From Entomospira culicis (GTDB taxonomy: Bacteria; Spirochaetota; Spirochaetia; WRBN01), in the NCBI RefSeq assembly GCF_028748145.1, contig NZ_CP118181.1:1302211-1366210 (forward strand): a stretch of DNA of 64,000 nt, given 5' to 3'. Shown here piece after piece: positions 57,708 through 64,000 of this stretch. Within the stretch, counting starts at the first letter, position 1. The number at the start of each line of letters is the position of its first letter. A program made the position numbers and the translations under genes. The notes under the pieces are model-generated. The model did no database searches. It saw only the letters and a program-made list of their open reading frames with translations, and was not told the DNA's origin.

Positions 57708-58520
57708 TTAAAAGCTAAAACGGTAGGTGTAGCCAACAAAAAAATCGATTAATAATTTGTTGCCGATATTGCGCGTAGCATCAAAATCTGTTACAAAAAA
57801 ATCGCTATCAACTGGATCATAATAATCTATTTGATTAGAATCAAACGTAGGAATTCCTTTGTTTCTTGCTAATACATCAAACTTTACTCTAGCACCCACG
57901 GTAATGAAGCCCAGATCATCAATAATAGGAATATGCACCCCACTCTCGAGCATAAGATTGAGACTCACAAAGCTTTTCAAATCATTTGCATGGAGAATTC
58001 TACCCTCCCATGGCTCAAAAGCCTCATCTTTGTCTCTGCTATAAACGTTTAGATTACTAAACGATTTCGCAGGCGTATTAAGCGCTACCCCTAAACCACC
58101 ACCCACATACCACCACTTTAAGTGATAATTCATCGCAAGATCTAAGGCAAAAGAGTGATAGGCAACCTCATAGGTAGCTCTCTGAAAAGGCGTCCACCCT
58201 CCCCATTCACTATTAATATACGCAAATGAATCACTATCACTACTTAATTGAATTGTCTCCCCACGATTAAAGTTCATATTTAAAGCTATGGATAGCGATA
58301 ACCAATCAAAAAAACCAAGATGTGTTTGAATGCCTAAATGAGGGTTGGCTAGTCCGCTTCTGTCGGTTATATCATAAAATCGATAAACATCATCGCCAAG
58401 ATAGGTCGTTGACAAAAAATCTAAACCAACTCCCCCACGAATCCCCACATCCACAAAAGCAAGCGAAAAGGCCGGCGAACTCATTAGCGCCAAGAGCGCC
58501 CATAACATCACTTTTTTCAT
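57708..58520 (-). CDS. Predicted outer-membrane beta-barrel protein
   Basis: A 270-residue exported protein. The signal peptide MKKVMLWALLALMSSPAFSLA is followed by alternating hydrophobic strands and a C-terminal aromatic signature (LLIDFFVGYTYRFSF, ending in Phe) of barrels inserted by BamA. Segments such as IGVGGGVGLDF-type glycine-rich strands and WWYVGGGLGVALNTPAKSF look like small OmpA-like or porin barrels. It starts four bases after the stop of the unrecognised 58525-59163 gene, so both share the promoter at 59198-59226. Confidence 0.78.
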   Translation of the reverse strand: MKKVMLWALLALMSSPAFSLAFVDVGIRGGVGLDFLSTTYLGDDVYRFYDITDRSGLANPHLGIQTHLGFFDWLSLSIALNMNFNRGETIQLSSDSDSFAYINSEWGGWTPFQRATYEVAYHSFALDLAMNYHLKWWYVGGGLGVALNTPAKSFSNLNVYSRDKDEAFEPWEGRILHANDLKSFVSLNLMLESGVHIPIIDDLGFITVGARVKFDVLARNKGIPTFDSNQIDYYDPVDSDFFVTDFDATRNIGNKLLIDFFVGYTYRFSF

Positions 58521-58524
58521 CTAT

Positions 58525-59163
58525 CTACTCCTCATCCTTATTGCTTTTAAAATACTCTTTGCCCAAGCGCCACAAATAGAGATCTACCTCTTTAATGGTG
58601 CATTCTGCTAAACCGTAAACCTCTCGAAAGTTGGCCATCACGTCGTAAAAGGAGCTATAATCTGCTAAATCCTTGGTTTTAAGGAATTTTTGCATCTTGC
58701 CATACTTCTTAAAGAAGTACCATAGCCCATCGCCAACAAAACTATCGTAAATAGGATAAAGATCAGGGCGATGCCAGTGGCAATACTTAGTAGCAAAAGA
58801 GTACGCCCGCTTGCCAGACTCTTCTTTGGTCGCATCAGCAATAGCGTTGACAAGTTCTGTATCAACCTCTGATTTAGCTAGTTTGTCATCAATCTTTAAA
58901 TCATGTATCGCCTTGGCAACGTGCACCAAGCTCATATTGGCGATACGCGTGCTATAAAACGAATTGAGCAATGTAACCTTAATTAAGATATGCTGAAAAT
59001 TCGTATTCTCTGGCAAAAACCCCCAAACCTGCTTTAGCGTCTCATTGTGCGCCACGTACAACTGATGGGTCGCATCGTTGGCATCCCATAACTGCGCATA
59101 ACCCTCTACTACATCAATATTTGGCTCGGGGATATCCAAAGCCAACTTCTCACTCTCTTTCAT
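58525..59163 (-). CDS. Unrecognised cytosolic protein
   Basis: A 212-residue protein without signal peptide or membrane helix. The most distinctive stretch is AYSFATKYCHWHRPDLYPIYDSFV (about residues 118-141), with aromatic and His/Cys residues; the rest is helical. Similar stretches occur in hypothetical proteins of host-associated bacteria, but I cannot assign a family. AAGGAG lies six bases before the chosen ATG; upstream in-frame ATGs lack one. It is translationally close to the outer-membrane barrel gene and governed by promoter copy A. Confidence 0.6.
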   Translation of the reverse strand: MKESEKLALDIPEPNIDVVEGYAQLWDANDATHQLYVAHNETLKQVWGFLPENTNFQHILIKVTLLNSFYSTRIANMSLVHVAKAIHDLKIDDKLAKSEVDTELVNAIADATKEESGKRAYSFATKYCHWHRPDLYPIYDSFVGDGLWYFFKKYGKMQKFLKTKDLADYSSFYDVMANFREVYGLAECTIKEVDLYLWRLGKEYFKSNKDEE

Positions 59164-59197
59164 GGAGAACTCCTTATGATTCATAAATCTTAATAAG

Positions 59198-59226
59198 AGT
59201 ATACCATGATAGATGTCAATTGTCAA
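59198..59226 (-). promoter_or_regulatory. Promoter A (unrecognised gene plus outer-membrane barrel)
   Basis: TTGACA (59221-59226), a 17-bp spacer and TATACT (59198-59203) on the minus strand. A second TTGACA (59214-59219) overlaps the spacer. The leader carries AAGGAG. Its upstream side is the repeated A+T-rich element. Confidence 0.75.
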
Positions 59227-59310
59227 TAAAAAATAAATTATAATTTATAAAGTAACATAAAAAGAATAAATATACAAAATACCCACATAAATAAATTATA
59301 ATTCTATTTT
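59220..59310 (-). repeat. ~90-bp A+T-rich upstream element, copy A
   Basis: Closely matches 62027-62119, with only scattered differences and small indels. It contains the perfect 16-bp palindrome ATAAATTATAATTTAT at its promoter-proximal side and a second near-copy (ATAAATTATAATT) about 65 bp upstream. On the minus strand it lies directly upstream of a -35 box in both places. Confidence 0.85.
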
Positions 59311-59313
59311 CAT

Positions 59314-59343
59314 AAAAAAGACCAGCACACTAACGTACTGGTC
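59314..59343 (-). terminator. Terminator of the PTS operon
   Basis: GACCAG (59320-59325) and CTGGTC (59338-59343) form a 6-bp stem, followed on the minus strand by a run of six T, about 30 bp after the PTS gene stop. Confidence 0.7.
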
Positions 59344-59376
59344 GTATTCATTCTTTAATGTCTATAAAAATGAGAT

Positions 59377-60822
59377 CTATTTATCGTGAATTGCGCTCAT
59401 TGCATCGGCGATAAATTGTACATCAGGACCAATAATAATCTGCAGGGACTCATTGCTGATGACCTGTACCCCAACAACGCCCGCTGCCTTAATTTTATCT
59501 GCATTAATATCCCTTGTTGACTTAACCGTAATGCGTAAGCGCGTGGCACAATTATCAATGATACGCACATTTTCTGCCCCGCCAAGCAAGTCGTAGAGCG
59601 TCTCTGCTAGCGCATCGGTGGTGGCATTGCCTTGACGTACACTCCGTTGTTCTGCCGAGACTTCCTCGCGCCCTGGAGTCATCAAGTTGAAGGTGCGAAT
59701 CGCAAAGCTAAAGGCCACATAGTAGAGCCCTGCGAAGAAGACTCCTTGCACTAAGAGCATCCATGGTTGATTGGCGATAGGTAGACGTGCGCTCAAAATG
59801 TAATCAATAAAACCAGCGCTAAAGTTGAATCCCGCTGTCCATTGAAATGCAGCTGCCACAAAGAGAGAGAGCCCAGTAAGTACAGCATGTACCACATAAA
59901 GAGGCCAAGCCACAAACATAAAAGAGAACTCCAAGGGTTCGGTTACTCCGGTAAAAAATGAGGCAAATCCCGCAGCTAGCATCAAAGAGGCAATACTTTT
60001 TTTATTCTCAGGTCGCGCATTTTGATAGATAGCAAAAGCTCCCGCAGGTAATCCAAACATCATAATCGGAAAAAATCCTGCTTGGTACATACCCGTTACG
60101 CCCTTCTCCCCGACATTACTCCAAAAATTTCCAATATCATTAATGCCTGCCAAATTAAACCAAAAAACATTATTCAGCGCATGGTGCAATCCCGTAGGAA
60201 TCAACAAACGATTAAAAAATCCATATAATCCAGCGCCCAAAGCGCCCATTGCCGAAATCGCCTTACCAAAGTTCACTAGCGCCATAAATACCGCCGGCCA
60301 AATAAACATCATGACTGCCGAAACCACCATCATCACCATCGCCGTGAGAATTGGGACTAAGCGTCTACCACTAAAAAAGGAGAGCGCCATTGGCAACTTC
60401 GTATGCGCAAAACGATTATACATTGCCCCAGCGATCAGTCCAGCCATCATGCCAAAAAAGACATTGCCATTATTCACCTTACTAAAGGCTAATACAGCAT
60501 CCTCTGAAATAGCACCGCGAAACATCACTACGGCATCGGGATTTAAAATACTCATCGGCACTAAAAAAGCCACTAACCCCGCCATCGCAGAAGATCCCTC
60601 TTTCTCTTTCGCCATCCCCAAGGCTAGACCCACCGCAAACAAAATACCCAAATTATCAAGAATCGACGCACCGCCCTTAATTAAAAATGCTGATAACACA
60701 TTCCCTGATCCCCAACCATTGGGGTCAATCCAATAGCCAATACCCATAAACAGTGCAGCAATCGGTAAAGCTGCTACAGGCAACATTAAAGATCGACCAA
60801 TACGTTGTAAATAATCTTTCAC
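59377..60822 (-). CDS. PTS permease EIICB, N-acetylglucosamine/glucose type
   Basis: Phosphotransferase-system sugar permease, 481 residues. The IIC membrane domain (about residues 1-375) shows MLPVAALPIAALFMGIGY and PTGLHHALNNVFWFNLAG, typical of the glucose/GlcNAc family. The IIB domain at the C-terminus has the phosphorylatable Cys in DNCATRLR. A IIA domain is absent, so a separate EIIA is needed. The residue pattern is closer to NagE than PtsG. It is downstream of the YdcF-like lipoprotein gene (36 bp) under promoter B and ends at a terminator. Confidence 0.9.
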   Translation of the reverse strand: MKDYLQRIGRSLMLPVAALPIAALFMGIGYWIDPNGWGSGNVLSAFLIKGGASILDNLGILFAVGLALGMAKEKEGSSAMAGLVAFLVPMSILNPDAVVMFRGAISEDAVLAFSKVNNGNVFFGMMAGLIAGAMYNRFAHTKLPMALSFFSGRRLVPILTAMVMMVVSAVMMFIWPAVFMALVNFGKAISAMGALGAGLYGFFNRLLIPTGLHHALNNVFWFNLAGINDIGNFWSNVGEKGVTGMYQAGFFPIMMFGLPAGAFAIYQNARPENKKSIASLMLAAGFASFFTGVTEPLEFSFMFVAWPLYVVHAVLTGLSLFVAAAFQWTAGFNFSAGFIDYILSARLPIANQPWMLLVQGVFFAGLYYVAFSFAIRTFNLMTPGREEVSAEQRSVRQGNATTDALAETLYDLLGGAENVRIIDNCATRLRITVKSTRDINADKIKAAGVVGVQVISNESLQIIIGPDVQFIADAMSAIHDK

Positions 60823-60858
60823 TTTTTTCTCCTTTTGAGCTTAAGCTCCTATCCTCTC

Positions 60859-61968
60859 TTATCGGCTGATTCTTGGATAAGCCCACATCCCCGCCATGCG
60901 TAATACATCGCGCGTAATTGCATAATGCTCATCATGTGCCAAAAGCTCCTCCATGGAAATATCTTGCCAGCCCAAATTGTGCACATGAAACAGCTCTGGC
61001 TGCTCTAATCGATCCTTGAAGATCTCATTACCGACTTTAAATAGGGTAACTGCACGTTTAAGATGCGTCGCGCTTGAGATAATGGTAACATTTTTAATAT
61101 GAGGTTGACTCTCCAGAATTTTAAGTGAAAAAAGCAAATTTTCTACCGTATCGCGTGCCATATTCTCCTCAATTAGCCGATCTTGCTCAATACCATGCTC
61201 CATAAGCCACTGTGCCATAAGACGACCCTCCGTTTGACCATTACGCTCTACTCCGCCTGTCAAAATAATTTGACTTTGAGGATAACGCTCCAACGCCAGA
61301 AGGGCTACCTTTAAACGCTCTATTAACGTTGGTTTCATTGTGCCATCAGGATTAAGCTCAAATCCTAGCAAAATAAAGATATTATCAATTTCAGGAAGAC
61401 TCTCCACGTTCATATTAATACGAATTTCTCCACGCTTATCAATCGCCTCACTCATAATATCAAATAAAACTCTCTTAGTGCTTACCTGTATCTGTGCATA
61501 AGCGCGCTGATAACTTACCCCATCGCTTGCCAAACGCGCATAAAGAGCCCAATTCATCAAAGCATCGCTAATACCATTTACTTGATAAGCTTTTTCATAA
61601 TAGGCAATACTTTCTGCTAAATCACCCTGTGTTGCAGAGAGATAGCCTAATCCCATTAAATAACTCGCATCCTGTGGATTGATCGCATCCAATAGCTGTA
61701 AAATCTCTCGCTGATATTCCACACTCTCCTCTTTAGAAAGCGTGTTGTGATGAAGGTAATAGTAAATAAAAAGCTCTTCTAAACGCGCAATACGTAGCGA
61801 TAACGTATCACCTTGATTAGCCTTTTTGAGATGTTCAAAAAAAGAGATCGAAAAACTCTCTGTCGTATCGACCCCTATCGCTAAAGCTCCCGATTCATTG
61901 CCCGCTCTCTGACAACCTAACATCGCAAAAATTCCCCAGATCAATAACATCATGTGTCTCTTCTTCAT
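60859..61968 (-). CDS. Lipoprotein with TPR segment and YdcF/ElyC (DUF218) domain
   Basis: A 369-residue protein. The signal peptide ends in the lipobox MLGC (about Cys19). A helical region with a TPR unit (SYLMGLGYLSATQGDLAESIAYYEKAYQ) spans about residues 60-165. The DUF218 domain follows: FILLGFELN, ILTGGVERNGQTEGRLMAQ, ENMARDTVENL and TIISSATHLKRA. YdcF/SanA/ElyC proteins act in envelope homeostasis. It leads the operon with the PTS permease under promoter B, hinting at cell-wall amino-sugar metabolism. Confidence 0.85.
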   Translation of the reverse strand: MKKRHMMLLIWGIFAMLGCQRAGNESGALAIGVDTTESFSISFFEHLKKANQGDTLSLRIARLEELFIYYYLHHNTLSKEESVEYQREILQLLDAINPQDASYLMGLGYLSATQGDLAESIAYYEKAYQVNGISDALMNWALYARLASDGVSYQRAYAQIQVSTKRVLFDIMSEAIDKRGEIRINMNVESLPEIDNIFILLGFELNPDGTMKPTLIERLKVALLALERYPQSQIILTGGVERNGQTEGRLMAQWLMEHGIEQDRLIEENMARDTVENLLFSLKILESQPHIKNVTIISSATHLKRAVTLFKVGNEIFKDRLEQPELFHVHNLGWQDISMEELLAHDEHYAITRDVLRMAGMWAYPRISR

Positions 61969-62004
61969 TAACCTTACTCCTAAGATAATTTTTTTATTAG
62001 ATAC

Positions 62005-62033
62005 AGTATATCATGGTAAATTTAAGTTGTCAA
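62005..62033 (-). promoter_or_regulatory. Promoter B (YdcF-like lipoprotein plus PTS operon)
   Basis: TTGACA (62028-62033), a 17-bp spacer and TATACT (62005-62010) on the minus strand, the same hexamers and spacing as promoter A. Confidence 0.75.
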
Positions 62034-62119
62034 TAAAAAATAAATTATAATTTACAAAGTAATACAAAAAGAATAAATATACAAAATAACCACATGTAAA
62101 TAAATTATAATTCTATTTT
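62027..62119 (-). repeat. ~90-bp A+T-rich upstream element, copy B
   Basis: Second copy of the element at 59220-59310, in the same orientation and the same position relative to the promoter. The palindrome is imperfect here (ATAAATTATAATTTAC). Confidence 0.85.
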
Positions 62120-62161
62120 TACAACAAAAGAGCATCGTCATCCACAGTAGATCCACCCCTC

Positions 62162-62190
62162 TTGACAAAAATGCCTTTACGTTTTAAAAT
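62162..62190 (+). promoter_or_regulatory. tRNA-Thr promoter
   Basis: TTGACA (62162-62167), a 17-bp spacer and TAAAAT (62185-62190), ending 16 bases before the tRNA. Confidence 0.75.
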
Positions 62191-62206
62191 AACCATGTTC
62201 TTTCAC

Positions 62207-62278
62207 GCCAAAATAGCTCAGGGGTAGAGCAACGCATTCGTAACGCGTAGGTCGTGGGTTCAATTCCCACTTTTGGCT
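62207..62278 (+). tRNA. tRNA-Thr (anticodon CGT)
   Basis: A 72-nt cloverleaf: acceptor GCCAAAA with TTTTGGC, discriminator T, D-arm TAGCTCAGGGGTAGAGC, anticodon loop TTCGTAA with CGT, and T-arm GTGGGTTCAATTCCCAC. CCA is not encoded. Confidence 0.95.
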
Positions 62279-62340
62279 TGCTCTTTTTCTTGAATAATAT
62301 CGCTTGTGATGAGTTGTTCAAATCACTTACTTTGGTTACA

Positions 62341-63345
62341 ATGATGCATATGAAGCTAATTCAATCCATTTTTCCAGGCGTTTTATTATCTATCGCTACG
62401 GCGATGGTCTCCGTGCTTTTGAGCAAGTTGGTTCCCCACCTAGGCGCTACGACGATCGCAATATTACTAGGAATTTTGGCAGGAAATGTCCTCTTTTCTC
62501 AAGCGATATGGAAGGCTGGCACGCGCATTGCCGAGAGCAAATTTTTAGAGCTTGCCGTACTCATGCTAGGCTTTATGATTACCCTGCAACACCTCCAGCA
62601 GATAGGCTTGGGAGCTGTTGGTTACATCCTTCTCCTTGTTATTCTCACCATTACGCTCAATCTCTTGATGGGGAAACTTTTTGGCTTTACTCCCACATTT
62701 TCGTTATTGATGGGCGCGGGGAATGCCGTCTGTGGATCTTCTGCCATTGCCTCGGTGTCGCCGGTGGTACGTGCAAGCGAGGAAGAGAAGGGGCAGAGCA
62801 TCACGATGATTAACCTGATGGGCACGATTTTTATGCTCACGCTCCCGATTGTTGCTATGCTCCTCTACCCGCAAGATGCTCTACGGATGGGGGCGCTCCT
62901 TGGGGGAACATTGCCGTCGGTGGGACAGGTGGCTGGGGCTTCGCACTTAGTAGGCGAGCAGGTCGCCTCTCATGCGATGCTCTTTAAAGTGATGCGCGTC
63001 TCTCTCCTAGGATTCGTGGTGATCCTCATGCAACGGCTAGCCTCTGATAAAAGCCAAAAGCAACAAACATCGCATGCTACGCGCATAGCAACATTCTTAC
63101 CATGGTATATCTTGGGATTCTTTCTAACGCTCCTGATAAATACGCTTTTACCCATCTCTCCCGCCGTACATAAATATACAGCATCGGCGAGTTTCTGGTT
63201 AGAAATCACTGCCTTATCGGCCATCGGGCTCCGCCTAAACCTAGCGTCTCTCATAAAAAAAGGCGGCAAGCTCTTACTCTTTTCGCTTCTTGTAGCGTGC
63301 CTCCAAGTTGGGGTAGCTCTGCTATTGCTGGCTTGGATCTTATAA
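62341..63345 (+). CDS. YeiH-family putative sulfate exporter (UPF0324)
   Basis: A polytopic inner-membrane protein of about 334 residues with some ten hydrophobic helices. Conserved segments: LVPHLGATTIAILLGILAGN, the LLMGAGNAVCGSSAIASVSPVVRA signature and GGTLPSVGQVAGASHLVG, all typical of YeiH. The family is annotated as a putative sulfate exporter, with limited experimental support. Three nearby ATGs (62341, 62344, 62350) could start it, and none has a clear Shine-Dalgarno; the frame further upstream runs into tRNA-Thr. It may be read from the tRNA transcript. Confidence 0.87.
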   Translation: MMHMKLIQSIFPGVLLSIATAMVSVLLSKLVPHLGATTIAILLGILAGNVLFSQAIWKAGTRIAESKFLELAVLMLGFMITLQHLQQIGLGAVGYILLLVILTITLNLLMGKLFGFTPTFSLLMGAGNAVCGSSAIASVSPVVRASEEEKGQSITMINLMGTIFMLTLPIVAMLLYPQDALRMGALLGGTLPSVGQVAGASHLVGEQVASHAMLFKVMRVSLLGFVVILMQRLASDKSQKQQTSHATRIATFLPWYILGFFLTLLINTLLPISPAVHKYTASASFWLEITALSAIGLRLNLASLIKKGGKLLLFSLLVACLQVGVALLLLAWIL

Positions 63346-63369
63346 TTTTATAAATGACATTTTTTTGTT

Positions 63370-64000
63370 TTATGCTCCTAAAACGCGAGCAATGCGCTTG
63401 GGTAACAAACTGATTAGATAGGCAATGAGATAACTAATCATAATCGTGCTGAATAACTCTATTATAAGTTGTGCATGTATTTGTACCCCCCGTGGTGGAA
63501 AATACTTAAACAATGCATGACGCATAACCGCTAAAACCATAGCATGGACAAGGTAAGCCGAAAAAGATAAAGAAGACAATTTTTTAATTATTTTCTGAAA
63601 AGTACGCATTTGAAACAAAGGAAAAGATTTGTAGCTATATTTTATCACATAAAATATAGAAATAGATTGAATCAAAACGTAAATGGCTAAATTATCAAAC
63701 GTAGGAATAATCAATTCAGAGAAATTCTCTGTTTGTAATCTGATTAACATAATAAAACTAATCAAAATATACATAAGGAGCCAAGCAGACATTCGCCATG
63801 CAGAATTCTGGGTACTCGTATTTCGCCCATGTAAATAATGCAGATAATAGCCTAAAAAAAGATAGCCTATATAATCACTAAAGATAGGCAAAGAAATAGA
63901 GAGGTAAGGAAATTCCTGCGGAAAAAATTCTTGAAATGTCACAACAGTATTCCAACCAATAGTGAAAGCTAACCAAAGTAATAGCCCATAGCGTAACTCA
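63370..64000 (-). CDS. Acyltransferase-3 family membrane protein, 5' part beyond window
   Basis: The C-terminal ~210 residues of a polytopic membrane protein; the frame stays open to the window edge. Successive hydrophobic helices (AWLLMYILISFIMLIRL, YVLIQSISIFYVIKY) and the near-terminal SLSFSAYLVHAMVLAVMRH match the end of OafA/WecH-like acyltransferases, which transfer acetyl or other acyl groups to surface glycans. The catalytic N-terminal His is outside the window. Convergent with the YeiH-family gene. Substrate unknown. Confidence 0.78.
   Translation of the reverse strand, partial: ELRYGLLLWLAFTIGWNTVVTFQEFFPQEFPYLSISLPIFSDYIGYLFLGYYLHYLHGRNTSTQNSAWRMSAWLLMYILISFIMLIRLQTENFSELIIPTFDNLAIYVLIQSISIFYVIKYSYKSFPLFQMRTFQKIIKKLSSLSFSAYLVHAMVLAVMRHALFKYFPPRGVQIHAQLIIELFSTIMISYLIAYLISLLPKRIARVLGA

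Overview
The window is a 64 kb chromosomal stretch of a spirochaete with a moderate G+C backbone. The 16S rRNA gene on the minus strand (about 52311-53848) carries spirochaete-like sequence. The gene content agrees: a CarD regulator next to ispD/ispF, a Maf-type (DUF115) motility glycosyltransferase, a secreted FlgG-like rod protein, a FliL-domain lipoprotein, many lipoproteins, and a large membrane-anchored TPR protein. A host-associated, sugar-fermenting relative of Treponema or Entomospira is plausible, but the genus cannot be fixed from this window.

Layout. 1-3.8 kb: fatty-acid operon fabH-fabD-fabG-fabF (minus), without acpP. 3.8-6.5 kb: an LDH/MDH-like dehydrogenase, a pyridoxal kinase and a methyltransferase. 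6.6-9.7 kb: tRNA-Leu and the TPR membrane protein. 10.3-15.4 kb: polyamine ABC transporter potABC with two tandem potD lipoproteins. 15.6-21.3 kb: pgi, a Nudix hydrolase, an acidic membrane protein with a GGDEF-like C-terminus, and RNase HI. 21.3-24.8 kb: efp (arginine-type), rpmE, rplU-prp-rpmA-obg and nrdR. 25.1-31.0 kb: mltG, lepB, ftsI and the Maf glycosyltransferase.

31.1-35.8 kb is the most unusual part. A 4,002-bp IS1595-family element has 27-bp imperfect terminal inverted repeats and a perfect 8-bp target duplication (AAATTTTT). Behind its transposase it carries a two-gene restriction-modification system that looks like BcgI (type IIB: fused nuclease/methylase plus specificity subunit). 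It sits in the signal-peptide codons of a gene for an exported protein.

36-44.8 kb: a TRIC-type channel, a 29-residue basic COX24-like protein, an A+T-rich solitary repeat protein, hemW-uppP-ispF-ispD-carD, a FliL-like lipoprotein and a flavodiiron protein. 44.9-52 kb: a GldA/F/G-like ABC exporter with a DUF4340 protein, RNase HII, the FlgG-like protein and a D-2-hydroxyacid dehydrogenase. 52.1-54.1 kb: 16S rRNA and tRNA-Ile followed by a terminator, with no 23S or 5S. 54.2-57.1 kb: three tandem paralogous lipoproteins with Asn/Gly/Asp pentapeptide linkers. 57.2-62.1 kb: a PH-domain protein, an outer-membrane barrel, an unrecognised gene, a GlcNAc/glucose-type PTS permease and a YdcF-like lipoprotein. 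Two operons here share a ~90-bp A+T-rich upstream element next to matching promoters. 62.2-64 kb: tRNA-Thr, a YeiH-family exporter and a partial acyltransferase.

Two regulatory themes emerge. Sigma-70-type promoters with exact or near-exact 17-bp spacing are easy to recognise. Several of them (uppP, FliL-like lipoprotein, carD, fabH, the YkgJ-type gene) lie so close to the start codon that the mRNAs should be leaderless or nearly so, while most other genes have clear Shine-Dalgarno sites.
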